Shown: in pieces, positions 56,498-64,000 of the stretch | How positions within the stretch are numbered: the first letter of the stretch is position 1 | How the letters are laid out: each line of letters opens with the position of its first letter | Assembly: GCF_000425185.1 (NCBI RefSeq) | Contig: NZ_AULH01000011.1 | Coordinates: 124,001-188,000 of the forward strand | DNA length: 64,000 nucleotides | Source: Pleomorphomonas koreensis DSM 23070 | GTDB lineage: Bacteria > Pseudomonadota > Alphaproteobacteria > Rhizobiales > Pleomorphomonadaceae | Direction of reading: 5' to 3' | Made by a program: the position numbers and the translations under genes | The notes under the pieces: model-generated | Seen by the model: only the letters and a program-made list of their open reading frames with translations | The model's database searches: none | What the model was told of the DNA's origin: nothing

Positions 56498-56533
56498 ACA
56501 GCATGCCGTCCGCTAGGTAGGCCGTTTGCCGTA

Positions 56534-56561
56534 TTGCGTCGGTATGATGAAATTGTATTTT
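56534..56561 (+). promoter_or_regulatory. Likely nikK promoter
   Basis: TTGCGT (56534-56539) and TATTTT (56556-56561) with a 16-bp spacer, 31 bp before the nikK start. The NikR operator covers the spacer and the -10, which fits repression by nickel-loaded NikR. Confidence 0.55.
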
Positions 56562-56569
56562 CCTCATAC
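56542..56569 (+). promoter_or_regulatory. NikR operator GTATGA-N16-TCATAC
   Basis: An exact match to the E. coli-type NikR operator: GTATGA at 56542-56547, sixteen bases, TCATAC at 56564-56569. One more base pairs on each side (GGTATGA/TCATACC). It lies directly upstream of nikK and downstream of nikR. Confidence 0.93.
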
Positions 56570-56591
56570 CCAACAGATACGGAACGGATTG

Positions 56592-57350
56592 ATGCGCACG
56601 CTTCTCGCCGCCTTGACGCTGACCGCCCTCGCCTCGCCCGCACTGGCGCATTTCCAGGAGATCCTGCCGTCGGCCGACGTGCTGCCCGAAGGCGGCAAGG
56701 TCACCGTCGAACTCGTCTTCACCCATCCGATGGAGCGCGGCCCGACGATGGACATGGTCAAGCCGGTGCGCGTCGGTGCCGTCACGGACAAGGGTGTCGA
56801 GGATCTGACGGCCGCGCTCGTCGAGGCGCCGGTGGACGGCAAGGCGGCCTGGCGCTTCGAGCGCGACATCGCCGCGCCGGGCGCCGAGGTGCTGTTCGTC
56901 GAGCCCAAGCCCTATTGGGAACCGGCCGAGAACAAGTACATCGTCCACTACGCCAAGGTGGTGGTGGACGGCTTCGCTTCCGGCGAGGGCTGGGATCGGC
57001 TGGCCGGCCTGCCGGTGGAGATCGCGCCGCTGGTGCGGCCGACCGGCCTGTGGACCGGCAACCTGTTCCGCGGCGTGGTCCTTCAGGACGGCCAGCCGGT
57101 GCCGGGCGCCGAGATCGAGGTGGAATGGGTCAACGACGGCTCGGTGACGCCGCCCAACGAAGCCTTCATCACCCAGGTGATCAAGGCCGACGACATGGGC
57201 GTATTCTCCTATGCCATGCCCAGGGCGGGATGGTGGGGCTTCGCCGCGCTGGTGGACGGCCCGGCGGCCACCTCGCCGGACGGCAAGCCGGCGGCCACCG
57301 AACTCGGCGCGCTGATGTGGGTGAAGGCGACCGACATGGGCGGCCAATAA
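56592..57350 (+). CDS. nikK: NikK, periplasmic component of the ECF-type nickel importer (DUF4198)
   Basis: A 252-aa secreted protein. The signal peptide MRTLLAALTLTALASPALA is followed by a mature N-terminus starting with His (HFQEILPSADVLPEGG). The DUF4198 features FTHPMERGPTMDMVKP and GLWTGNLFRGVVLQDG are visible. NikK assists nickel capture for the NikMLQO transporter. The ATG at 56592 is chosen for the signal peptide. It is the first gene under the NikR operator. Confidence 0.88.
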   Translation: MRTLLAALTLTALASPALAHFQEILPSADVLPEGGKVTVELVFTHPMERGPTMDMVKPVRVGAVTDKGVEDLTAALVEAPVDGKAAWRFERDIAAPGAEVLFVEPKPYWEPAENKYIVHYAKVVVDGFASGEGWDRLAGLPVEIAPLVRPTGLWTGNLFRGVVLQDGQPVPGAEIEVEWVNDGSVTPPNEAFITQVIKADDMGVFSYAMPRAGWWGFAALVDGPAATSPDGKPAATELGALMWVKATDMGGQ

Positions 57351-57365
57351 CCGACGGAAACGACC

Positions 57366-57992
57366 ATGGCGCATATCCCGGACGGCGTATTGTCGCTGCC
57401 GATCCTTGCCGCCGGCACGCTGGCCGGCGCCGGCGGCCTCGCCCTCGGCATCCGGGGGCTCGCCGACCGCGACATCCCCCGCACGGCGCTGCTGGCCGCC
57501 GTGTTCTTCATCGCCTCGTCGCTGGCCTTTCCGCTGGGGCCGACCTCCGTCCACCTGCTGCTGGGCGGGCTTGTCGGCCTGATGCTCGGCTGGAAGGCGT
57601 TCCCGGCGATCTTCGTCGGCCTGCTGCTGCAAGCCCTGCTGTTCGGCTTCGGCGGGCTGACGACGCTCGGCGTCGACCTCGTCAACATGGCGCTGCCGGG
57701 CGTCGCCCTGGCCGCCCTCGCCCGCCGCTTCATCGACGCCGGCAATCCCCTTCGCTCGGCGGTGCTGGCCGGCGCCACGGCGGCGCTGGCCGTCATCGTC
57801 ACGGCGGCGCTGGTCGGCGGCGAGATCGCCCTGTCGGAGCCGGCCTTCACGCCGGCTCTCGGGATAATGGCGGCGGCCTACCTGCCGCTCGCCGTCATCG
57901 AGGCGGCGGTGACCGCCTTCGTGACGCTCTATCTCCTCAAGGTGAAGCCGGAGATGATCGTGGCGCCCGCTTCGCTCGGAACTGTCGCATGA
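57366..57992 (+). CDS. nikM: NikM/CbiM-type substrate-binding membrane subunit of the nickel ECF transporter
   Basis: A 208-aa membrane protein of the CbiM family. It starts MAHIPDGVLSLP. Because Ala follows Met, removal of Met would leave Ala1-His2, recreating the free N-terminus plus His2 used for metal binding in proteins starting MHIPDG. TSVHLLLGGLVGLMLG contains the second family histidine (H63). About six helices. Context (nikR, NikR site, nikK, nikL) marks nickel rather than cobalt as substrate. The stop overlaps the nikL start (ATGA). Confidence 0.9.
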   Translation: MAHIPDGVLSLPILAAGTLAGAGGLALGIRGLADRDIPRTALLAAVFFIASSLAFPLGPTSVHLLLGGLVGLMLGWKAFPAIFVGLLLQALLFGFGGLTTLGVDLVNMALPGVALAALARRFIDAGNPLRSAVLAGATAALAVIVTAALVGGEIALSEPAFTPALGIMAAAYLPLAVIEAAVTAFVTLYLLKVKPEMIVAPASLGTVA

Positions 57993-58525
57993 GCCGTCTT
58001 GCCGCCGCTCTCGCCGCATTGCTGCTGCTGTTCGCCCTGCCGGCCGAGGCGCACCGGCTGAAGCTGTTCGCGCAGGCGACCGGGGAAAACATAGCCGGCT
58101 ATGGCTTCTTCATCGGCGGCGGCCGGCCGCAGGGCGCCGATCTCCTCGTCACAATGCCGGACGGCACGGAGGTGAGCCGCCTCAAGACCGGCGCCGACGG
58201 CGGCTTCAGCTTCGCGCCTCCGGCGCCCGGCCGCTATCATTTGTCGCTGGCCGCCGGCGACGGCCATTTCGCCGAACTCGACATCTCGACCGACGGAACG
58301 CTTGCCGCGCCGGCTGCGGCGCCTCCGCAAGCGAGCGTCACGGCCGATCTCGACGCCCGCATCGAGGCGGCGGTGGCGCGGCAGATCCGGCCGCTGCTCG
58401 AAGCCTATGAGGCCGCCGACGGCCGCGTCCGCTTCAACGATCTCATCGGCGGCCTCGGCTGGATCGTCGGCCTGTTCGGGCTTTGGGCGTGGCTGCGGTC
58501 GCGACGGGACCGGCATGGCGACTGA
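57989..58525 (+). CDS. nikL: NikL, small membrane component of the nickel ECF transporter
   Basis: A 178-aa protein with an N-terminal signal peptide (LAALLLLFALPAEA) and a mature N-terminus beginning HRLKLFAQATGENI. An immunoglobulin-like domain follows (YGFFIGGGRPQGADLLV), then a linker and one C-terminal membrane helix (GGLGWIVGLFGLWAWL). This matches the NikL/CbiL-like additional component. It overlaps nikM by 4 bp and nikQ by 11 bp. Confidence 0.85.
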   Translation: MSRLAAALAALLLLFALPAEAHRLKLFAQATGENIAGYGFFIGGGRPQGADLLVTMPDGTEVSRLKTGADGGFSFAPPAPGRYHLSLAAGDGHFAELDISTDGTLAAPAAAPPQASVTADLDARIEAAVARQIRPLLEAYEAADGRVRFNDLIGGLGWIVGLFGLWAWLRSRRDRHGD

Positions 58526-59270
58526 CGCGGTCGACGCCGCCGCTCCGATCTCCCGTCTCGACCGGCTCGACACCCGCAGCCGCCTCGTCGTTGCCGTGGC
58601 GCTGGTGCTGACGCTGGCCAGCCTGCGCTCGTGGCCGCTGCTCGGCGCCGGCATCGGCCTCGGCCTGCTGCTCACCGTCCTCGCCGGCGTGCCAGCGCGG
58701 CAGACGCTGCGGCGGCTCTTGCATGTCGAGGGCTTCCTGTTGATCCTGTTCGTGGCGCTGCCGCTGACCACACGACTGCCGCCCTTCGTCGCGGTCGGGC
58801 CGCTCGTCCTGTCGGTGCCCGGCATCGAGCGGGCCGTCACCCTCGTGCTGCGCATCACGGCGGCGGCGCTGGTCGTGCTGCCGCTGGTCTCCGGCCTAAC
58901 GCCGATCCGCCTCGGCCACGCGCTCGGCCGGCTCGGCCTGCCGCCGCGTCTGGTGCAGGTGTTCCTGTTCGCCGTGCGCTATGTCGAACTGCTGCGCGCC
59001 GAGGCGCGGCGCCTCAATGACGCCATGCGCCTCAGGGGGTTCGTCGCCCGCACCGACCTCCATACGCTCAGGAGCTACGGCCACTTCATCGGCCAGTTGC
59101 TGGTGCGCGCCGTCGAGCGCGCCGAGCGGATCGACGAGGCAATGCGCTGCCGGGGCTTTGCCGGGCGCTTCCCGCTGATTACTCTGGAGCGGTTCGGTGC
59201 CGTCGACATCGGCGCGGCCGGACTGACGGTCTTGCTCATCGCCATCGCCCTCGTCCTGGATCGCCTGTGA
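58515..59270 (+). CDS. nikQ: NikQ/CbiQ, transmembrane coupling subunit of the nickel ECF transporter
   Basis: A 251-aa EcfT-family protein with four to six helices. The two coupling-helix motifs that dock into the ATPase are visible as AMRLRGF and AMRCRGFAG (A-x-R-x-RG pattern). The ATG at 58515 ([20 protein letters not shown]) overlaps the nikL end. The nikO start follows as TGATG. Confidence 0.9.
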   Translation: MATDAVDAAAPISRLDRLDTRSRLVVAVALVLTLASLRSWPLLGAGIGLGLLLTVLAGVPARQTLRRLLHVEGFLLILFVALPLTTRLPPFVAVGPLVLSVPGIERAVTLVLRITAAALVVLPLVSGLTPIRLGHALGRLGLPPRLVQVFLFAVRYVELLRAEARRLNDAMRLRGFVARTDLHTLRSYGHFIGQLLVRAVERAERIDEAMRCRGFAGRFPLITLERFGAVDIGAAGLTVLLIAIALVLDRL

Positions 59271-59980
59271 TGTCCGCTCTCCTCGATCTCAACGGCGTCA
59301 GCGTCCGCCGCGGCGGCCGGCTGGTGCTCGACCGGGTCGACCTGCGTCTCGACGGCGGCGAGCGGCTGGCGCTGGCCGGCGCCAACGGTGCCGGCAAGAC
59401 CACGCTGCTTCGCGCCATCGTCGGGCTGGAAACGCCTGAAGCCGGCGACATTACCGCCTTCGGTCGCGCTCGCCGCAGCGAGGACGATTTCCGCGAGTTG
59501 CGGCAGCGGGTCGGCTTCCTGTTCCAGGATTCCGACGACCAGCTGTTCGCGCCGACGGTGATCGAGGACGTCGCCTTCGGCCCGCTCAACCTCGGCTTCA
59601 CGCCGGCGCAGGCGATCGAGCGGGCGCGGGCGGTGCTGGCCGATCTTGAGCTGCAATTGCTGGAGAAGCGCGTCACCCACCACCTCTCGGGCGGCGAGAA
59701 GCGCCTGGTGGCGCTGGCCGGCGTGCTGGCCATGGACCCGGACGTGCTGCTGCTCGACGAGCCGACCAACGCCCTCGACGAGGCGCATCTTGCCCGGCTC
59801 ACCGCCATCCTGGCGGAACTGCCGGTGGCGATGATCCTGGTGTCGCACGACGCGCATTTCCTCGCCACGCTGTCGACGCGGGCGGTGTTGCTCGAAGACG
59901 GCAGGCTCAAGCCGGCCGTGGCGCACCGGCACCAGCATCGGCACGACCACGTTCATTTCCATCCACTGGATGAGAAATAG
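59270..59980 (+). CDS. nikO: NikO/CbiO, ATPase subunit of the nickel ECF transporter
   Basis: A 236-aa ABC ATPase. Walker A is GANGAGKTT, the Q-loop is [11 protein letters not shown], the signature is LSGGEKR, Walker B is VLLLDEP, and the switch histidine is in VSHD. The C-terminal tail is strikingly His-rich (seven alternate histidines in [15 protein letters not shown]), likely binding nickel on the cytoplasmic side. ATG 59270 overlaps the nikQ stop; a GTG one codon earlier is also possible. The end faces the LacI-type gene. Confidence 0.93.
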   Translation: MSALLDLNGVSVRRGGRLVLDRVDLRLDGGERLALAGANGAGKTTLLRAIVGLETPEAGDITAFGRARRSEDDFRELRQRVGFLFQDSDDQLFAPTVIEDVAFGPLNLGFTPAQAIERARAVLADLELQLLEKRVTHHLSGGEKRLVALAGVLAMDPDVLLLDEPTNALDEAHLARLTAILAELPVAMILVSHDAHFLATLSTRAVLLEDGRLKPAVAHRHQHRHDHVHFHPLDEK

Positions 59981-60001
59981 GCTCCAAGCCCTTGTTTTAT
60001 C

Positions 60002-60044
60002 GCATCCGCCTTTCCGAAAAGTCTGCAACTTTTCAGGCGGATGC
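60002..60044. repeat. Intergenic palindromic element between nikO and the LacI-type gene
   Basis: GCATCCGCC pairs with GGCGGATGC (60002-60010 and 60036-60044). An inner stem GAAAAG/CTTTTC lies around the loop TCTGCAA, with a TTTCC/A internal bulge. The TTCCGAAAA...CTTTTC core with GCAT/ATGC-type ends resembles the dispersed intergenic palindromes common in Hyphomicrobiales genomes. It also sits where a bidirectional terminator would be, though no T tract follows. Confidence 0.55.
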
Positions 60045-60045
60045 C

Positions 60046-61056
60046 TTAGTCGACCGGCTCGTCGACGAGGCCGGTCACCGGCGCCGTCGAGCCGCGCACG
60101 ATCAGCCGGCCGGTCAGCATCACCTTGCGGGCCGGCGCCTTGGGCGCCTTCAGGCGGTCGAACAGCAGCGTCATCGCCATGCGGCCGATGTCGCCGACCG
60201 GCTGCTCGATGACGGTGAGGCCCGGCCCCACCAGTTCCGACCACGTCTCGTTGTCGAAGCCGGCGATGGCGACGTCGTCAGGCGTCCTGAGTTCCAGCCG
60301 CCGCATCGCCTTGACGACGCCAAGCAGCATCAGGTTGCTTGAGGCGATGACGCCGTCCGGCCGGTCGGGCCGCGAGAATACCTTGAGGATCTCGCGCTCG
60401 GCCGCCTCGGCGTTGGGCGCCACGAAGAAGGCCTCCGACGACAGCCCCAGCGAGGCGGTGGCCGAGAGATAGCCGAGATGGCGATCGATCGCCGTCGACG
60501 AGGTGTTGCCGAAGATGCCGACGATGCGGCTGCGGCCGATGGCGTGGAGATGGCGGACCAGCGTCGCCGTCGCCTGGTGATTGTCGAGCCCGACGCAATC
60601 ATAGCGGCCGGACGGGCTGCCGCGGTCGATCAGCACCAGCGGGAACGGCGGACCGTCGTCGGAGAGCCGTTCGAGGCTGCCGCGACTCGGCGCCCAGATC
60701 AGGCCGGTGACGCGCTCCTCCTCCATCAGGCGCAGGTACATCGCCTCGCGCTCGGGGCTTTCGTCGGTGTTGCAGAGGATGAGGCGCATGCCCTGGCGAT
60801 AGGCCTCGTCCTCCACCACGCGGCTCAGCGCGGTGAAGAACGGCCGGCGGATGTCGGCCACCATCAGGCCGATGGTCTGGGAGTGCTGCGAACGCAGCCG
60901 GCGGGCCGAGAGATTGGGCCGATAGCCGGTGGCGGCGATAGCTTTCTCCACCCGTTCGCGCAGCTCCGGGCTGACCGGCCCGTTGCCGAACACGCGCGAC
61001 ACGGTGGCCACCGATACACCGGCCCGCTGGGCCACGTCCTTGATACCAACTGTCAT
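60046..61056 (-). CDS. LacI family transcriptional regulator
   Basis: A 336-aa regulator. The N-terminal helix-turn-helix is IKDVAQRAGVSVATVSRVF with the hinge helix PNLSARRLRSQHSQTIGLM. The periplasmic-binding-like effector domain has ADIRRPFFTALSRVVEDEA, LIDRGSPSGRYDCVGLDN and AIAGFDNETWSELVGPGLT. The ATG at 61056 is preferred; an in-frame TTG two codons earlier is possible. The ligand is probably a sugar or sugar-like molecule. It is divergent from adhE, with 454 bp between starts, and may control itself and adhE. Confidence 0.88.
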   Translation of the reverse strand: MTVGIKDVAQRAGVSVATVSRVFGNGPVSPELRERVEKAIAATGYRPNLSARRLRSQHSQTIGLMVADIRRPFFTALSRVVEDEAYRQGMRLILCNTDESPEREAMYLRLMEEERVTGLIWAPSRGSLERLSDDGPPFPLVLIDRGSPSGRYDCVGLDNHQATATLVRHLHAIGRSRIVGIFGNTSSTAIDRHLGYLSATASLGLSSEAFFVAPNAEAAEREILKVFSRPDRPDGVIASSNLMLLGVVKAMRRLELRTPDDVAIAGFDNETWSELVGPGLTVIEQPVGDIGRMAMTLLFDRLKAPKAPARKVMLTGRLIVRGSTAPVTGLVDEPVD

Positions 61057-61510
61057 TTTCAAAGGTCCCGCGACCCTCGCCCCGGTCTCGCCTCGGCGTC
61101 CTCAGCGCCATTCAAAACCGATGAAAAGGATTACATGAAGCTCGCGCAAAGGCCTCAATTTGAAATCAGTAGTTTTTCTGATAGGATTCCCGGAAGGTTC
61201 AGGCGCTCCGGAGAAGCGAGTGGCGGGTTTTCCTGGCGTTTCCGGATTTCACCTTTTCTATCAATGACCTTAAGAAGAATTTTGGCCGGTCTGTAGTACC
61301 ACTACGCACGAGAACATTAATCGGTTCAACGCTTGACCGCTGGCCTGAAAACGATCCCATATGTAGCAGGACAGACGAAAGCGGCTCATCCGCCGATCAC
61401 CTCGTCCTCGGGATCAGGCACCCACCGGCCAGACGCCCGGCAACGGCGCAGGACCGGCGGCAACAATGAAAATGCCTTCGGGACGAATGCTTGGAAGACA
61501 GGAGAACAAG
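61057..61510. promoter_or_regulatory. 454-bp control region between the LacI-type gene and adhE
   Basis: Non-coding and locally AT-rich. It contains a perfect inverted repeat GTAGT-ACC-ACTAC at 61293-61305 and a LacI-like pseudo-palindrome TTAATC|GGTTCA near 61318-61329 (4 of 6 positions symmetric), just upstream of a -35-like TTGACC. No gene was found in it. The adhE start has AGGAGAACAAG as ribosome-binding site. Confidence 0.5.
61333..61362 (+). promoter_or_regulatory. Candidate adhE promoter
   Basis: TTGACC at 61333-61338 and CCATAT at 61357-61362, with an 18-bp spacer. It would give a leader of about 140 nt before the adhE ATG. The LacI-like pseudo-palindrome lies immediately upstream. 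Confidence 0.4.
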
Positions 61511-64000
61511 ATGCCCATCAACAACCCGGCCGACCTCGACGCGCTGGTTGCGCGCGTGAAGCGCGCCCAGCAGGTTTACGCGACGTTTTCCCAGGAGCAG
61601 GTCGATCTGATCTTCCGCCAGGCGGCGTTCGCCGCGGCGGCGGCCCGCATCCCGCTCGCCATGCAGGCGGCGGAAGAGACCGGCATGGGCGTCGTCGAAG
61701 ACAAGGTGATCAAGAACCACTTCGCCTCCGAGTACATCTACAACAAGTACAAGGACGAGAAGACCTGCGGCGTCCTCGAAGTGGACGACCTCGGCGGCAC
61801 CATCACCATCGCCGAGCCGATCGGCCTGATCTGCGGCATCGTGCCGACCACCAACCCGACCTCGACGGCCATCTTCAAGGCGCTGATCTCGCTGAAGACC
61901 CGCAACGGCATCGTCTTCTCTCCCCATCCGCGCGCCAAGAAGTCGACCTGCGCCGCCGCCAAGCTGGTGCTCGACGCCGCCGTCGCCGCCGGCGCCCCGG
62001 CCGACATCATCGGCTGGATCGACACCCCGTCGGTGGAACTCTCCAACGCGCTGATGCGTCACCCCGACGTCAACCTGATCCTCGCCACCGGCGGCCCGGC
62101 CATGGTCAAGGCGGCCTACTCCTCCGGCAAGCCGGCGATCGGCGTCGGCGCCGGCAACGCGCCGGTGGTGATCGACGAGTTCGGCGACATCAAGCGCGCC
62201 GTCGCCTCGATCCTGATGTCCAAGACCTTCGACAACGGCATGATCTGCGCTTCCGAGCAGGCGGTGATCGCCGTCGACAGCGTCTACGACGCGGTGCGCG
62301 AGCGCTTCAACGACCATGGCGGCTACATCCTCAGCGGCAACGAGCTGGGCGCGGTGCGCAACGTGGTGTTCCCCGGCGGCCACCTGTCGCCTGACGTGGT
62401 CGGCCAGTCGGCCGTCAAGATCGCCGCCTCGGCCGGCATCACCGTTCCCGCCGGCACCAAGGTGCTGATCGGCGAAGTGGACAGCGTCGAGGAGAGCGAG
62501 CCGTTCGCCCATGAGAAGCTGTCGCCGACGCTGGCGCTCTACCGCCGCCCGGACTTCACGTCGGCCTGCGACGCCGCTGCCGCGCTGGTGGCTCTCGGCG
62601 GCATCGGCCACACCTCGGTGCTCTACACCGACCAGGACCGTCATCAGGACCGCGTCGCCGCCTTCGGCGAGAAGATGAAGACGGCCCGCATCCTGATCAA
62701 CACGCCGTCGGCGCTCGGCGGCATCGGCGACCTCTACAACTTCAACCTGGCGCCGTCCCTGACGCTCGGCTGCGGTAGCTGGGGCGGCAACTCGATCTCC
62801 GACAACGTCGGTCCGAAGCACCTCATCAACCGCAAGACCGTCGCGAAGCGAGCCGAAAACATGCTCTGGCACAAGCTCCCCAAGTCGATCTACTTCCGTC
62901 GCGGCGCCATCGCCGAGGCGTTCAAGGATCTGGAGGGCAAGAAGCGGGCGCTGGTGGTCACCGATCGCTTCCTGTTCCTGAACGGCTATGCCGACGGTGT
63001 CATCGAGCTTCTGAAGCAGCATGGCATGGACGTCGAGACCTACTATGACGTCGAGGCCGATCCGACCCTGACGGCCGTCCGCAAGGGCACCGAGCGGGCC
63101 GTCTCGTTCAAGCCGGACGTCATCGTCGCCTTCGGCGGCGGCTCGGCCATGGACGCGGCCAAGATCATGTGGGTGATGTACGAGCATCCGGAAGTCCACT
63201 TCGAGGACTTGGCGCTGCGCTTCATGGACATCCGCAAGCGCATCTACAAGTTCCCCAAGCTGGGCATCAAGGCCGAGCTGGTCGCCATCCCGACCACCTC
63301 CGGCACCGGTTCGGAAGTGACGCCGTTCGCCGTCGTCACCGACGACTCCACCGGCATGAAGTATCCGCTGGCCGACTACGAGCTGACGCCGAACATGGCG
63401 ATCGTCGACGCCAACTTCGTGATGAACATGCCCAAGGCGCTGACTGCCTTCGGCGGCATCGACGCGGTCACCCACGCGCTCGAAGCCTACGTGTCGGTGC
63501 TGGCCAACGAGTATTCCGACGGCCAGGCGCTGCAGGCGCTGAAGCTGCTGAAGGACTACCTGCCGGCCGCCTACAAGGAAGGCGCCAACGATCCGATCGC
63601 TCGCGAGAAGGTGCATAACGGCGCCACCATCGCCGGCATCGCCTTCGCCAACGCCTTCCTGGGCGTCTGCCACTCGATGGCCCACAAGCTCGGCGCGGCC
63701 TTCCACCTGCCGCACGGCCTGTCGAACGCCCTGCTGATCGCCAACGTGATCCGCTACAACGCCACCAACAACCCGACCAAGCAGACGGCCTTCTCGCAGT
63801 ATGACCGTCCGAAGGCCCGGGCGCGTTACGGCGAGGTCGCGACCCACCTCGGCCTCGATGCCGAGCGCACCCAGCAGCGGGTGGACAACCTGATCGGCTG
63901 GGTCGAGGACCTGAAGCGTCAGCTCGACATCCCCGCCTCGATCCAGGCGGCGGGCGTTCCCGAGGCCGACTTCCTGGCCAAGGTGGACAAGATCGCCGTC
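61511..64000 (+). CDS. adhE: Bifunctional acetaldehyde-CoA/alcohol dehydrogenase AdhE (3' end outside window)
   Basis: The first 830 codons; typical AdhE is about 870-890 aa, so only the C-terminal tail is missing. The N-terminal acylating aldehyde dehydrogenase domain reduces acetyl-CoA; its catalytic cysteine is in DNGMICASEQ (C246, 62246-62248), the same number as in E. coli AdhE. A linker follows, then an iron-dependent alcohol dehydrogenase domain from about residue 455, with FGGGSAMDAAKIM, TSGTGSEVTPFAVV, DAVTHALEAY and the metal-ligand region CHSMAHKLGAAFHLPHG. Together they turn acetyl-CoA into ethanol and regenerate NAD+, a fermentative reaction. ATG 61511 follows AGGAGAACAAG. Confidence 0.95.
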   Translation, partial: MPINNPADLDALVARVKRAQQVYATFSQEQVDLIFRQAAFAAAAARIPLAMQAAEETGMGVVEDKVIKNHFASEYIYNKYKDEKTCGVLEVDDLGGTITIAEPIGLICGIVPTTNPTSTAIFKALISLKTRNGIVFSPHPRAKKSTCAAAKLVLDAAVAAGAPADIIGWIDTPSVELSNALMRHPDVNLILATGGPAMVKAAYSSGKPAIGVGAGNAPVVIDEFGDIKRAVASILMSKTFDNGMICASEQAVIAVDSVYDAVRERFNDHGGYILSGNELGAVRNVVFPGGHLSPDVVGQSAVKIAASAGITVPAGTKVLIGEVDSVEESEPFAHEKLSPTLALYRRPDFTSACDAAAALVALGGIGHTSVLYTDQDRHQDRVAAFGEKMKTARILINTPSALGGIGDLYNFNLAPSLTLGCGSWGGNSISDNVGPKHLINRKTVAKRAENMLWHKLPKSIYFRRGAIAEAFKDLEGKKRALVVTDRFLFLNGYADGVIELLKQHGMDVETYYDVEADPTLTAVRKGTERAVSFKPDVIVAFGGGSAMDAAKIMWVMYEHPEVHFEDLALRFMDIRKRIYKFPKLGIKAELVAIPTTSGTGSEVTPFAVVTDDSTGMKYPLADYELTPNMAIVDANFVMNMPKALTAFGGIDAVTHALEAYVSVLANEYSDGQALQALKLLKDYLPAAYKEGANDPIAREKVHNGATIAGIAFANAFLGVCHSMAHKLGAAFHLPHGLSNALLIANVIRYNATNNPTKQTAFSQYDRPKARARYGEVATHLGLDAERTQQRVDNLIGWVEDLKRQLDIPASIQAAGVPEADFLAKVDKIAV

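Noticed and set aside
61397-63847. 816-codon open frame on the minus strand antisense to adhE
   Set aside because: It lies opposite a clear AdhE in a GC-rich codon context that keeps antisense frames open. Its protein is Asp/Gly/Arg/His-rich low-complexity sequence with no motif or signal.

Overview
The window is about 66-68% G+C (estimated by eye) and almost fully coding. Gene content points to an alphaproteobacterium of the order Hyphomicrobiales: a one-step phosphatidylcholine synthase, a 14-gene nuo operon followed by birA and RNase J, the order rlpA-dac-tmk-holB-metG, and rhizobial-type ureide genes. A fermentative AdhE and a NikR/NikKMLQO nickel importer suggest a facultatively anaerobic member (Pleomorphomonas-like is only a guess). 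I see no insertion sequence, phage, CRISPR array, rRNA or tRNA. This is mostly core chromosome with a few accessory islands.

Layout. 1-9.6 kb: envelope and miscellaneous genes (TerC fragment, Pcs, DUF2182 protein, a proline-rich OmpA protein, an LpxL-type acyltransferase, an AEC transporter, a TadG-like VWA protein, RNase J). 9.7-25.8 kb: birA and the complete complex I operon, transcribed leftward from nuoA, with an extra small membrane-protein gene between nuoH and nuoI. 26-31.5 kb: rightward metabolic genes (threonine deaminase, RDD protein, Bpt, cysteine synthase, AlaX, sulfurtransferase). 31.4-35.1 kb: DUF502 protein, SPOR-like protein, a small lipoprotein and RimO. 35.2-39.9 kb: leftward nrdR-ribD-uraD-allC-M20 hydrolase, the last three translationally coupled. 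39.9-44 kb: acetyltransferase, WrbA, a flavin monooxygenase, an orphan 62-aa gene and an FAD oxidoreductase. 44-54.1 kb: leftward metG-holB-tmk-dac-rlpA, then parC, ybaK and an alpha/beta hydrolase. 54.2-60 kb: a rightward Cys/His-rich gene pair (one DUF2325) followed by nikR, a perfect NikR operator and nikKMLQO. 60-64 kb: a LacI-type regulator divergent from adhE, which runs off the window.

Most notable observations. (1) The D-Ala-D-Ala carboxypeptidase homologue at 47484-48698 has lost all three penicillin-binding-protein catalytic motifs while keeping its fold and its position beside rlpA, so it looks like a conserved pseudoenzyme. (2) A textbook GTATGA-N16-TCATAC NikR operator overlaps the likely nikK promoter. 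(3) A two-gene unit of Cys/His-rich proteins of unknown function lies directly upstream of nikR and may be co-transcribed with it. (4) Complex I carries unusual additions: a His/Asp-rich loop in NuoL, a C-terminal helix-hairpin-helix-like extension of NuoE, and the extra membrane protein inside the operon.
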